From positions 124,001 to 188,000 of the forward strand of contig CAVVZZ010000014.1 of the NCBI GenBank assembly GCA_963752915.1: a stretch of DNA of 64,000 nucleotides, in the 5' to 3' direction. Below the pieces are notes generated by a model, which made no database searches, was not told the origin of the DNA, and was given only the letters and a program-made list of their open reading frames with translations. This stretch comes from DATJPR01 sp963752915 (GTDB lineage Bacteria; Bacteroidota; Ignavibacteria; UBA10030; UBA6906). How positions within the stretch are numbered: the first letter of the stretch is position 1; every line of letters begins with the position of its first letter. A program made the translations under genes and the position numbers. Shown one piece after another: positions 8,489-17,825 of this stretch.

Positions 8489-9581
8489 TGGCATACTTCC
8501 GTTGTTCCTTGTCCGATCGGATGTCGATCACCAGTGCAGTGACCTTGACGAGGAGGAACATGCCGAAGAGAATTGCGGCGACAATATCGTAACGCCGGTA
8601 CAGGATGTTTTGAAGAAGATCATACCCGAGATGCCCCTGAATGTTCAGCGCCATTTCGATAATGATCAGGCCGGTGATGAGGAAGGCGGCGTGTTCCTTC
8701 AACGACGATCGGTGCTGGAACTCGGCCTGCAGGGCAATGTGGTGAAAGACATGTCCGGGGGCCGCGCGACGGGGAAAGAACAAAGCGCGGAGGGGAACGC
8801 CATTCGGACCCCCCCAGTGCCAATCGCTCGAGAGACTCTTGGCCACGGCCGTGTCGACGAACCCTTCCCTGCTCGCGGCGCCGAGGAGCAGTGCATATCG
8901 CGCGGCATAGTTCACGAGTGCGCCGTTGGTGAGAACGGCAAGAAGCAGGAGGAAGATCACGGAGTTCAGGTCCAGCCGTCCTTTCAGGGCATAGGCAACG
9001 ACATAGGCGGGCGAATAGAGGATAAACGCCACCCCAATGAGAACGAGCCCCTTGATGACGGTCAGAAGAAACCGGACCGGAGAGTGCGAGCGCGAAAGCA
9101 GGAGTGTCCTGACAAGACGGACACCGCCGGTCCCTGTTCCCTGTCTGGTTTCCACAAAGCGGTAGATTGCGAGCCCTCTTCCCCCGGCGGACGTGAGAAG
9201 GAGGGCGCAGAGGAATACGCCGATAAATTGAAGATACATCCCGCCCAAACGAAGGAGGTCATCGGGAGTGAGAACCCTGGAAACGCCGCTTTTCAAATCC
9301 GACCGGGTGAACTTTTCCATGCGGCGGGAATCGATGGACGCGAGGAGGGAATCCCCGAGGCCGTCCCGGGGAGGATAGAATGCGCGCACCGTCTCCCGAA
9401 ACAGCTCCCGGTGGTAGGCGTCTGCAAAGTCGACCGAATCCAGCTGGAGATAAGGTCGGACCGCAGCGTCGCGTGCAGCGTCCTCCTCTTCCTGCCAGGA
9501 GTTGTGCCAGCGGACAACGGCGACGAAGATCAGACCGACAAGCGCGATACTCAGTCCATGTTCCAGGATTCGGGATTTCAT
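8478..9581 (-). CDS. ABC transporter permease, DppB-like with extra periplasmic domain
   Basis: The 367-residue membrane protein has one N-terminal helix, about 100 periplasmic residues rich in charged amino acids, and five or more C-terminal helices. The C-terminus (ITGLIIIEMALNIQGHLGYD, then NILYRRYDIVAAILFGMFLL) has the form of a DppB-type permease end, where a pore-lining 'E...F..PG.G' segment precedes the last helix. It would pair with the DppC-like protein. Start and stop both overlap neighbouring genes (ATGA at 9578-9581). It is diverged from ordinary DppB, so family membership is inferred from topology and this segment. Confidence 0.68.
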   Translation of the reverse strand: MKSRILEHGLSIALVGLIFVAVVRWHNSWQEEEDAARDAAVRPYLQLDSVDFADAYHRELFRETVRAFYPPRDGLGDSLLASIDSRRMEKFTRSDLKSGVSRVLTPDDLLRLGGMYLQFIGVFLCALLLTSAGGRGLAIYRFVETRQGTGTGGVRLVRTLLLSRSHSPVRFLLTVIKGLVLIGVAFILYSPAYVVAYALKGRLDLNSVIFLLLLAVLTNGALVNYAARYALLLGAASREGFVDTAVAKSLSSDWHWGGPNGVPLRALFFPRRAAPGHVFHHIALQAEFQHRSSLKEHAAFLITGLIIIEMALNIQGHLGYDLLQNILYRRYDIVAAILFGMFLLVKVTALVIDIRSDKEQRKYANVE

Positions 9582-10417
9582 GGGAGGTAGACAGCGATGC
9601 TGCCAGGAGACTCGACGAGGCGGGCACCCGTGCCGATCAGCGCATTTTCCATGTCATTGTCGAGATACCGGGTGCTCTGCTCGTACGAAACCCGTGAGTC
9701 GTGTAAACTACACTGGAGCAGTCCCGGACGGGCGCTCATGGTCCATTGTGGGGTCAGAAGACGACGTCCGGTCTGACCGTTGAGCAGACGATAGAGCTGC
9801 CGCAGGACGGAGTTTGTCTCGTCAATCTTGGCCCGCACGATTGCCTCGATGGAGGTATCGGACCCGGCAGGGGGACGCGCCGCGTTCTCCAGCGCTCCTA
9901 GCAGTCGTCGGTCGTCCCGCGCCATCCAACCATACGTTTCCGGGGTGTTGAGAGGGTGGATATAGACCCGTCCACGGTATTCGAAGAAGCGTTCGACGAG
10001 TGACCCGCCCGCCATACGGACCCGATTCCCCGCCGCACTTTCCATCGACAGGACGGACTTCGCCTTTACCCGCATCGTATCACCGATCCAGGACGTCCCC
10101 CGGATCATGCGGAGGCCTGCCTTCTGCGGGAGCTCTCCGCCCTCGTCTCTCAGGAGGGAGAACCGGACCCCGCCGCACTCCACTTCGACGCACGACGTGT
10201 AACCATCCGACAGCGTCGCATGATCCTTGACGACGACGAAGGGTGCGAACGGTCGCAGGGTCTTTCTATCGTCCCGTGACGCTGTCTGCTCGTAGTGATT
10301 CAGAACAGTCAGTTTCTCAGGATGCTCGAAGAGAAGAACATCGCGGCGTTGATCCTGCGGCCCGCCGTGGACCGGCAGGGCCGCAAGCATCATCCACACC
10401 GCATGAACCCATCTCAT
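9578..10417 (-). CDS. Exported protein of unknown function in the ABC operon
   Basis: This is a 279-residue protein with an N-terminal signal-like segment (MRWVHAVWMMLAALPVHG). No known family was recognised. The middle is beta-rich and may contain an SH3-like module around residues 55-150. The C-terminal part (VRAKIDETNSVLRQLYRLLNG) is predicted helical. The ATG at 10417 overlaps the stop of the binding-protein gene by four bases and its own stop overlaps the DppB-like start. It is therefore an obligate part of the operon, perhaps an accessory periplasmic subunit. Confidence 0.62.
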   Translation of the reverse strand: MRWVHAVWMMLAALPVHGGPQDQRRDVLLFEHPEKLTVLNHYEQTASRDDRKTLRPFAPFVVVKDHATLSDGYTSCVEVECGGVRFSLLRDEGGELPQKAGLRMIRGTSWIGDTMRVKAKSVLSMESAAGNRVRMAGGSLVERFFEYRGRVYIHPLNTPETYGWMARDDRRLLGALENAARPPAGSDTSIEAIVRAKIDETNSVLRQLYRLLNGQTGRRLLTPQWTMSARPGLLQCSLHDSRVSYEQSTRYLDNDMENALIGTGARLVESPGSIAVYLP

Positions 10418-12234
10418 TTTGCCCGTTCCCGCCACTTCTTGACGGTGGACAGTTGCGACGCGACTCCATACAGATCGATGCTGCCGGCATCGAACTGGGT
10501 GCTGAAGTACGCCGTCGAGGGAATGGAGAACAGCCACGCGCCAAGGGCCATCTTCTGTTCAAGATCGTCGATCCTGCGCGCGTACTCCTGCTTGTCGCCG
10601 ATCTGGTGGGTGGACATGAACCCATAGACGTACTGGAGAAACGTCGTGATATCTGCCGCTTCGGAAGGATTGGCCGAGGCATCGAGTCGGAAAAAGTTCC
10701 TGTCAGCTCTGAACGAGGCCGGATCAACGGTGATTCCGCCTTTCCCGTCCGGAACAGTCAGGAGATTGATCCTGTAGTTCTCCAGATCGGGATCCCGCAG
10801 GAAAATCGAGTAGAGATCGAAAAGGAAATTGCTGCGGTACCCGCTGACTGCGACGAGAACCCCGTCATAATTTCCTCTCCGGAGATCATCATTGGAGACG
10901 GCGGTCACGTGCACCCTTCCGCGCGTCACCGAGGGATCATTGAGGATCGTGATGAGATCGGAATATTCTTCACGGAATCCGGAGTTGATCGACGCCTGGA
11001 TCTGCAACGTGTCCGGAAGAATGCCGGGATTCGGGGAGCTCATATCTTCCAGCGGTACCACAACGCTGTCTTCAACATAATACGACGAGGAAGGAAAGAC
11101 GCTCCGGTTGAGATAGTCGTAGTAGTTGTCCCGGTTTCCCTTGTAGTCGACGATGTGACGAGCCTGGGGAGTGCCGGTCTTGAAGAACCGATCAAGAATC
11201 AGTCTGCGGTCGAACAGCTTCCGGGCTTCATGCCGCTGGTCCCTCGTCAGACGGGCAGTGTTGAAGAAGACTGCGAAGAACGTATTGGTGATGTTGGACT
11301 TGACGAAAAACTTTGTCGAATCGTCGAGGATCGGGGAGAGCGCCCCGAACGGCGTCTCCAGAAGGACATTGATGTTGTTGTTCTTGAGTTCCGTCGTGTA
11401 CGTACTGTTGTCGACGAAGGGGGCGAGGAGAATGTTGGGGATAATCGCCACCCCGTCCGGCGAGCGGTAGTAGTTGGAAACGCCGTCCTTCGGCGGGAGC
11501 GCAAGATAGGCCGCGGTGCCGACACGGTAGTTCGCGGCGTTCATGTCCGACCCGTCCGGGAGGATCTTGAACGAGAGGACCTCCTTGATGTCGCTCTCCT
11601 TCCAGATGCGGTCGCCGCGGAACTGGAAGCGGATCTGCATGCTCATATCGGGGCCTTCAAACCCCCAGGTCGACAACGCCTGGGAGACGAGGATGAAGTC
11701 CGGCGAGAGGCTGCCGAGTTGCTGGATGCGCTTCAGGGTGAAATTCAGGTCCGCCGCAGAAAAGAAATGATCGGTCGATTTCGAGATGGTGAATTTGTCG
11801 TCTTTCGCGACAACGGTCCAGCTGTCGTGCCACCGCTTCGCATTCTTGAGACGGATGGTGACCACGTTGTTCTGATCGATCCCGACCAGCTCGCCGAGAC
11901 CGTCTTCATACATGACCCCGCTCGGACCCGCCACGAGGTTGAAGAGGCCGTCGAACTCCACCTCATCGAGCTTGTCGGCAAGCGAGTTGGTGCTGGGAAG
12001 CTGCGGGTCCACCATGGGTTTCTGGTGTGCGATGAACGGGATGACAATTTGCCCGCTCAGGTCCGGGCGTGTCAGGAAATAGATCAGGACGGCAACGCCG
12101 ATGACGAACACGCCGCCGATCGCGTACCAGTACCATGGCCAGCCGCGCTTTCCGATGGGACGGTGGACATCGGGACTGTCCGGAGTGGTTGATGGGACCG
12201 GTGCCGGTTCTTGTTCGGGTTTTTGGTCTTCCAT
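10414..12234 (-). CDS. Membrane-anchored peptide-type solute-binding protein
   Basis: The 606-residue protein starts with a proline-rich cytoplasmic tail of about 30 residues, then one transmembrane helix (WYAIGGVFVIGVAVLIYFL, residues about 35-55). The outer domain resembles family 5 (DppA/OppA) binding proteins: 'EFDGLFNLV', 'VTIRLKNAKRWHD', a 'FSAADLNFTLKRI' helix, and 'FFAVFFNTARLTRDQRHEARKLFDRRLI', typical of the family's second lobe. Normal OppA proteins are free or lipid-anchored, so a helical anchor is unusual. It precedes two permeases and a double ATPase. The ligand is unknown. Confidence 0.78.
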   Translation of the reverse strand: MEDQKPEQEPAPVPSTTPDSPDVHRPIGKRGWPWYWYAIGGVFVIGVAVLIYFLTRPDLSGQIVIPFIAHQKPMVDPQLPSTNSLADKLDEVEFDGLFNLVAGPSGVMYEDGLGELVGIDQNNVVTIRLKNAKRWHDSWTVVAKDDKFTISKSTDHFFSAADLNFTLKRIQQLGSLSPDFILVSQALSTWGFEGPDMSMQIRFQFRGDRIWKESDIKEVLSFKILPDGSDMNAANYRVGTAAYLALPPKDGVSNYYRSPDGVAIIPNILLAPFVDNSTYTTELKNNNINVLLETPFGALSPILDDSTKFFVKSNITNTFFAVFFNTARLTRDQRHEARKLFDRRLILDRFFKTGTPQARHIVDYKGNRDNYYDYLNRSVFPSSSYYVEDSVVVPLEDMSSPNPGILPDTLQIQASINSGFREEYSDLITILNDPSVTRGRVHVTAVSNDDLRRGNYDGVLVAVSGYRSNFLFDLYSIFLRDPDLENYRINLLTVPDGKGGITVDPASFRADRNFFRLDASANPSEAADITTFLQYVYGFMSTHQIGDKQEYARRIDDLEQKMALGAWLFSIPSTAYFSTQFDAGSIDLYGVASQLSTVKKWRERAK

Positions 12235-12299
12235 AGCGATTTCATCCTCGAGAGATTCGTTGAACGGACATGTGCCTGCTCTTGTCCCGCGGGAAACGT

Positions 12300-14525
12300 T
12301 TAGTTCTTCCGGATGATCGGGACCTGCGCCATTGCACTGATCTCAAAGACCTTGTATCCGGGATACTTGAAGCGGATCTCCAGAACGTTGTTTCCGTCTT
12401 TGTCCAATTCCACGGGGGAGATCTGCGATTCATAGTTGTTGTCCGCGACGGGAGCGGTAATGCGGAACCGGCCCTCGTTCCGGATCGGTTTTTTGTTGAG
12501 CGTGATATCCTGGTACCACTGTTCCGATCCGGCCTTCCGGGCAACGTCCTGCGGGAGCTTGATGTTGACATCGAATACCGGGAACTGCGCTTCCGACGGA
12601 ATCCGCAGTCCGAGGCGGAACAGATATTCGTTTGTCCCGCGCGGGTTCGTGGTGACCGGAAATGCGAACAACCGGCGGTAATCTTTTGCCTTGACAATCC
12701 ATTTGGCCATTGCGGGATTACACTCGTCGATCAGGCCTTTCACCTGCTTGTCCGTGCCCCGATAGTTCTTCCCGTGTTCGACGATCGCCCGGGCCTTGTC
12801 CACACCCCGGTCGTTAATGTCCCTGATGAAACTCGCATAGATCGCCTTGATGGCGGTTTCAGGGAACTGGACATACTTCATCCCGTCGAGGTAGTCGCTG
12901 ATTTCCTTCCGCTTCTTCTCCAGGTCCCCGGGTCCAATCGAGCTGAACGTCAGCTGGTACGCCGGCGTGAAGACCGAATCCTGGTAGAGCAGCGCGACAT
13001 TGTCGATGGTCGTCTCATTGGCTTTCGCGAATTGGTCCACCCGTTGCTGCGATGCCAGCTTGACGCCGTCGAAGAGCTCCCGCTCGAATCGGTGGATGAT
13101 CTGGCCGCGTTGGTCGGCGAGCGACGCTGCGGACGTGAAGGTCGCGGCGTCCGCAAGGCGCCGGAGGCCGTTTTCCGACGCCGCCCACATGTGCGTCGAC
13201 AGGAGGCCCGCCGTCTGTGCAGCGTTCTGATACATCACCTCTTCGTCCCGGCTCTGGCGTGCCGTTGCCGCGATTTCCTGAGTCATCTGGACGGCGCACG
13301 CATAATTGCCGTATCGATCCATCCGCCCGGCCGCGGCATCAGGAATGGTCTCTTTGATCCTGCCGGCGGCACCGGCCTGCGTAGTAAAGAACTGTTCACC
13401 CGCCGTGGGCAGGCTTCGCGTGAGCTCGCGATCAAGGTCGCGCAGCTTGACCCGCGCGCTGGCGAGCCCGTCGCTCTCCCTGTTGAATTCCTGAATAAAC
13501 TTTGCGAGACCCGAAAACTCCCGGGGCATCGGACGGCCGATGCCGGTGCACAACGCGGCAAGGGCGTCGCTGTTGATCACAGGGGTGATACGGCCGACGT
13601 CGGACTTCGCGCTCAGAAGCCGGTCGAAATACGGGGCGATCTCATCGAGCCTGGTTCCGAGCTCGGAGCGGAGCCGCTGCGCCGCTCCCGACGGGAAATC
13701 TCTGGCGTGATTCATGTGATCCGCGAGCGTCGGCACGGCATCCAGAAACGCCGCAACATCCCCCGCGGTCTCCCGATCAATCTTGACCACCGAAAGCACA
13801 CGCGCATAGTTTTGTTGGAAGTCGACTTCGTCATCAAGCTTTCCCTTCAGCTCGACGTACTGCTTGTAGGCAGTGTCCTGTGAGGCGGCGATATCCTCCG
13901 GAAACACCGCGGCGAGGGAATTCAGCTCCGCGCTGAGCTTCCGCAATTGTTCCGTGTGCGGTTGCAGGGACGCCAGGTCCCTTGTCGCGTTGATCGAGTT
14001 GAGATCGGTCGATGCGGTGATGCCCTCATACGCCGAGCGGGCGACGCGGTTCGCGCTCAGCGTCGAAGCGTACCCCGCGTAGCGCACTTCAAACGTGTAG
14101 CGCCATTCGGGAACATACCGATAACGGGTCACCAGCTGAATGTCGCTGTACACGGAATCGATCAGCCAGTAGTAGATCGGCACGCCGGAATCAATGGCGT
14201 AGACGAACGTGCTGTCGTCGTGCGGTACCTCATTCGCAATCGGGGTGTACGGTTCTTCCTTCCCCTCGAACTCCCGGGTAAGAAACGCATGGAGCGACGG
14301 CTTTGCCAGCGCCGTGATGACCAGTTTAAAGTGGTCTTTCATGGGCCGGGGAAACTTAATGAAATATTTCTTGCCGCCGTCGAGTTCGAAGTTGTTCTTT
14401 CCGTTTTTCAGTTCGATGAACCCGCGTTCCGCGGGCATGATCGGAGGATCTGGTTCCAGTTCCTTGTACGCGGCGCAACCGCCGAGAAGAAACGCGAAAA
14501 CGACCGCCATGCATCGTAGCTTCAT
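12300..14525 (-). CDS. Large lipoprotein of unknown function heading the ABC operon
   Basis: This 741-residue protein has a lipoprotein signal (MKLRCMAVVFAFLLGGC), so it is exported and lipid-anchored. Three parts can be seen. There is a beta-rich N-terminal domain (about 30-160), a long alpha-helical middle (about 165-600) with many Ala/Leu/Arg heptads, and a beta-rich C-terminal domain (about 620-741; GTNEYLFRLGLRIPSEAQFP). No family was recognised. The ATG at 14525 has GGAG six bases upstream; an earlier ATG at 14537 lacks this. It is the first gene of the six-gene ABC operon and may be a docking or capture subunit for that transporter. Confidence 0.7.
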   Translation of the reverse strand: MKLRCMAVVFAFLLGGCAAYKELEPDPPIMPAERGFIELKNGKNNFELDGGKKYFIKFPRPMKDHFKLVITALAKPSLHAFLTREFEGKEEPYTPIANEVPHDDSTFVYAIDSGVPIYYWLIDSVYSDIQLVTRYRYVPEWRYTFEVRYAGYASTLSANRVARSAYEGITASTDLNSINATRDLASLQPHTEQLRKLSAELNSLAAVFPEDIAASQDTAYKQYVELKGKLDDEVDFQQNYARVLSVVKIDRETAGDVAAFLDAVPTLADHMNHARDFPSGAAQRLRSELGTRLDEIAPYFDRLLSAKSDVGRITPVINSDALAALCTGIGRPMPREFSGLAKFIQEFNRESDGLASARVKLRDLDRELTRSLPTAGEQFFTTQAGAAGRIKETIPDAAAGRMDRYGNYACAVQMTQEIAATARQSRDEEVMYQNAAQTAGLLSTHMWAASENGLRRLADAATFTSAASLADQRGQIIHRFERELFDGVKLASQQRVDQFAKANETTIDNVALLYQDSVFTPAYQLTFSSIGPGDLEKKRKEISDYLDGMKYVQFPETAIKAIYASFIRDINDRGVDKARAIVEHGKNYRGTDKQVKGLIDECNPAMAKWIVKAKDYRRLFAFPVTTNPRGTNEYLFRLGLRIPSEAQFPVFDVNIKLPQDVARKAGSEQWYQDITLNKKPIRNEGRFRITAPVADNNYESQISPVELDKDGNNVLEIRFKYPGYKVFEISAMAQVPIIRKN

Positions 14526-14559
14526 GAGATTCTCCATTCAAGCAGTTGGGGAAGGGAAA

Positions 14560-14588
14560 AATATACCAACGAATTGTGCTTGGTTCAA
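14560..14588 (-). promoter_or_regulatory. Sigma-70-type promoter of the ABC operon
   Basis: On the minus strand TTGAAC (14583-14588) and TATATT (14560-14565) are spaced by 17 bases. The -10 matches five of six consensus positions. The -35 overlaps the stop codon of the upstream hybrid kinase gene. The predicted start near 14553 leaves a leader of under 30 bases before the lipoprotein ATG. Confidence 0.55.
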
Positions 14589-17500
14589 CCGTCGATGCTA
14601 CCCGGGACCTGCAACATTGCCGCTTTCAGCCGACCGAACGCCGTTTCCATCTGACGAACCAATGCGTCGATATCCGCAGGCGGCGCCGCAAGGGCCAGCT
14701 CCTGAAGCCGCGTACAGACCAGCGTCAGGGCAACGCCGCCGACGTTCGCCGCACCCCCTTTTACACGGTGCGCGATCGCCCTGATGGATTCACGGTCGCC
14801 TTCATTCACCGCCTTGTCGAGGAGCACCAGCTGCTGGGGGACGTCCTTGACAAATTCCAGGATCACCGCCTGGAGAAGCCGTTCATCGTGCATCACGCGC
14901 TTCAGAAACCCCTCCTTGTCCCACACCGGGGACTCTTGCGGCCGGGCGGGACCCGGCTCATCCCGGAAACCCTGCCCCCCCTTGCCGGATAGCCACCGAT
15001 CGAGCATACGTTCCAACACCGCCGGGTCGACGGGCTTTGCCAGATAATCGCTCATCCCCGCTTCCATGCATTGCTCGCGATCGCCGCGCATGGCGTTTGC
15101 CGTCATCGCAATGATCGGCACATCCGGATTGACGACGGCAGCGTTGCCGCTACGAATACGCCGGGTGGTTTCATAGCCGTCGAGATCGGGCATCTGGCAG
15201 TCCATAAGGACCAGATCATACGCATGATCCGCAAGGATCTTCAGTGCCTCGCGCCCATTATCGACGGTTTCAACGGAAAATCCGAGCTTCTCCAGCATCT
15301 TGCGCGCAACGAACTGATTTGTCGGATTGTCTTCCGCCAGAAGAATGCGCGCACCCTTTCTTCGCTGCACGGGATGTTCGCCGAGGCCGCTCTCCAACGC
15401 GGGAGCGATCGAAAGTGACGCGCCGTTGTTCACCACCGCTTCGGCAACGATCCGGCGAAACAGATCGCGCCGCACAGGCTTTGTGATGATACCTGAGAAC
15501 CCCTGCTCCAGCAACTTCGCGAGCGGCGGCCGGGACTTCAAGGAGCTCATCAAGAGAAGCCGCGTCCTGTTGAGTACGGGGTCCTGGTGAATCTGTGCGG
15601 CGAGCTCGAGTCCCGTGATCAAGGGCATCTCTTTGTCGATCACTGCGACGAGAACCGGATCGTTTTGCCGCACACTCTCGTGAAGAACTTCCAACGCTGC
15701 TGTAGCATCGTTCGTTGAGGAAGCGCGACACCCGGCATGTGTCAGCATCGCCTGCAAGGTCTCCCGGTTCTCGTCGTTGTCATCCACGAGCAGCACCCTT
15801 GCATTTTTCAGCCGGGTATCAGCATCTTCGGAGGCATGGGACGGCGCGCGTTGACGCTCCAGATGTGCAGTGAACCAGAATGTTGATCCCGTGCCGTATT
15901 CGCTTTCGACCCCGATCTGCCCACCCATCATTTCCACCAGCTGCTTCGAGATGGACAGCCCGAGCCCTGTTCCGCCATACTTGCGGGACGTCGAGCTATC
16001 GCCCTGCGTGAACGGAGTAAACAGCGCGCTCACCTTGGTCTCGAGAATCCCGATCCCCGTATCGTTCACTTCAAAGCGCACCATTGCGCGCCTGTCATCC
16101 ATTCTTTCACAACGGACACGGAACGCAATCTGACCGCTGTGCGTGAATTTCACGGCGTTCCCGCCCAGGTTCAACAGCACCTGGCGGAGTCTTCCGGGGT
16201 CCCCGCGGAGGTGCGCGGGAACATCGTCCCTGATCGCGACAATGATCTCCAGCCCCTTTTCTGCAGCGCGCAATTCGACGAGCTCCGCCGTCTCTTCCAC
16301 AACCGAGCGCAGGTCAAAGTCCAGATGCTCAAGCTCGAGCTTCTTTGCCTCGATCTTGGAAAAGTCCAGGATGTCGTTGATCAACACGAGGAGGGCTTCG
16401 CCGCTGGACCGAACGATTTCCGCAAACTGCCGCTGTTCCTCCGTCATTTCCGTCTCCAGGAGCAGCCCGGCCATCCCGATGATCCCGTTCATCGGCGTGC
16501 GGATCTCGTGACTCATGTTCGCGAGAAATTCGCTTTTTGCCTGGTTTGCCGAATTCGCCCGCTCCTTTTCCACTGCGAGCTGCTCGACAAGGCGCGCCAT
16601 TTCGGCCGCGCTTGCGGCTTCCGATTCCCTCGCCGCCTCGATATCTCCGAGGTATCGTTCGATCTCCGCCTCGTCACGCAATCGGGCGGTGATGTCCTCA
16701 ACCGTGAGCAGGAGCAGGCGGTTTGCCTGCGCCACGATCGGAGCCGCGTGGATTTCGACATCGCGGATCTCGCCACCGGCAACCTTCTGCCGGGTCCGGA
16801 TTTTCCCCGCGTGATCGCCTTCCCCCATCGTCAGGCGCCGGAGCGTCTGACTGGCCGTTTCGGCATCGAGCGCGGGAAGCAGGAGATCATACAAGGCGCG
16901 CTTCTCGATCCCGTAGTAATCGTCGGCGGACCTGTTCGAACGGATGATGCGACCGGTCTGCGGATCCACCAGGAGCATCACTGTCGGGTGGTTCTCGAAC
17001 ATGGACTCGAGGAGAACCTGTCCGTCGCGGAGGGCTTCCTCCGCACGCTTCTGTTCCGTGAGGTCGATCAGGACAACGAGGTGCGAGGGGGCCTCGTCAT
17101 AGGTTATCGGCGTGCTCTTCACAAGGACATGGCGCACCTCACCGGACTTTCTGACAAAGTCGAGTGCGTAGTCCCCCGTCTCGTTTCCCCGCTCACGGGC
17201 GGCAAATGCCTTAGCAACGCGCTCTTTCGAATCCCGGGTCAGGAAATCCGTCACCGGTCGGCCGATCATTTCCTGGCTGGTGTAGCCTGACTGCCGCAGT
17301 CCCGGCTCATTAATATATCGGATGAGTCCGCGACTGTGGATCAATACGACATCGGGGGAATTCCTGACGATCGCCGCATAGCGCTCCTCGCTGCTCCGGA
17401 CAGCTTCCTCCATCCTGCGTCGCGCGGTAATGTCGATCATTGTCCAAACGATCCCGGACGAGATCTCTCCGGGGTCCAGGGGAGAACCGGATAGCGAATA

Positions 17501-17785
17501 CCAGGTTTCCGTCCCGTCTCTTCGGTTCAACGGGAGCTCTACCGTCACGGTCCCGGTTGTCCGGACCTCTTGAAGGCGGCGAAGGAATTCGTCGTACGAT
17601 GACCCTGACGGGTGGAGGAGCCGTCCGTCCAGACGGAGCAATTCCTCGAGGGTAAAACCGAGATCGGAGCAGGCGCGAGGGCTCGCACCGAGAATGGATC
17701 CGTCGAGGGAAAGAAGAAGGATTCCAATTGCGCTGTTTTCAAGGAGCGACCGCCCCCGTTCTTCCGGTGTGATCCTTTGATTCAT
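14585..17785 (-). CDS. Hybrid sensor histidine kinase (3 PAS, HisKA, HATPase, 2 REC, Hpt)
   Basis: The 1066-residue protein has a full phosphorelay in one chain. Three PAS domains (about 10-375) are followed by a coiled-coil and the HisKA box FLANMSHEIRTPMNG, whose His is the autophosphorylation site. The ATPase has NLGGNAVKF, DTGIGI and GGTGLGLSI. REC1 carries AVIDKEMP and REC2 carries VLMDCQMPDLDG, each with the phospho-Asp. The C-terminal Hpt motif is AIAHRVKGGAANVGG. No transmembrane segment is seen, so it senses a cytoplasmic signal. The ATG at 17785 was chosen because longer starts run into the neighbouring dehydrogenase gene. No output domain is present, and the partner regulator is unknown. 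Confidence 0.92.
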   Translation of the reverse strand: MNQRITPEERGRSLLENSAIGILLLSLDGSILGASPRACSDLGFTLEELLRLDGRLLHPSGSSYDEFLRRLQEVRTTGTVTVELPLNRRDGTETWYSLSGSPLDPGEISSGIVWTMIDITARRRMEEAVRSSEERYAAIVRNSPDVVLIHSRGLIRYINEPGLRQSGYTSQEMIGRPVTDFLTRDSKERVAKAFAARERGNETGDYALDFVRKSGEVRHVLVKSTPITYDEAPSHLVVLIDLTEQKRAEEALRDGQVLLESMFENHPTVMLLVDPQTGRIIRSNRSADDYYGIEKRALYDLLLPALDAETASQTLRRLTMGEGDHAGKIRTRQKVAGGEIRDVEIHAAPIVAQANRLLLLTVEDITARLRDEAEIERYLGDIEAARESEAASAAEMARLVEQLAVEKERANSANQAKSEFLANMSHEIRTPMNGIIGMAGLLLETEMTEEQRQFAEIVRSSGEALLVLINDILDFSKIEAKKLELEHLDFDLRSVVEETAELVELRAAEKGLEIIVAIRDDVPAHLRGDPGRLRQVLLNLGGNAVKFTHSGQIAFRVRCERMDDRRAMVRFEVNDTGIGILETKVSALFTPFTQGDSSTSRKYGGTGLGLSISKQLVEMMGGQIGVESEYGTGSTFWFTAHLERQRAPSHASEDADTRLKNARVLLVDDNDENRETLQAMLTHAGCRASSTNDATAALEVLHESVRQNDPVLVAVIDKEMPLITGLELAAQIHQDPVLNRTRLLLMSSLKSRPPLAKLLEQGFSGIITKPVRRDLFRRIVAEAVVNNGASLSIAPALESGLGEHPVQRRKGARILLAEDNPTNQFVARKMLEKLGFSVETVDNGREALKILADHAYDLVLMDCQMPDLDGYETTRRIRSGNAAVVNPDVPIIAMTANAMRGDREQCMEAGMSDYLAKPVDPAVLERMLDRWLSGKGGQGFRDEPGPARPQESPVWDKEGFLKRVMHDERLLQAVILEFVKDVPQQLVLLDKAVNEGDRESIRAIAHRVKGGAANVGGVALTLVCTRLQELALAAPPADIDALVRQMETAFGRLKAAMLQVPGSIDG

Positions 17786-17825
17786 AGGACTCGAGCGCAG
17801 TCCCCCGAATTGTAATGGGCGACGC

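Noticed and set aside
10243..12192. 649-codon open frame on the plus strand
   Set aside because: It lies antisense to the membrane-anchored binding protein. It reads as a charged Arg/Asp/Val shadow of a GC-rich gene and has no recognisable domain. Similar long antisense frames at 12270-13883, 16139-17290 and 43864-45342 were rejected for the same reason.
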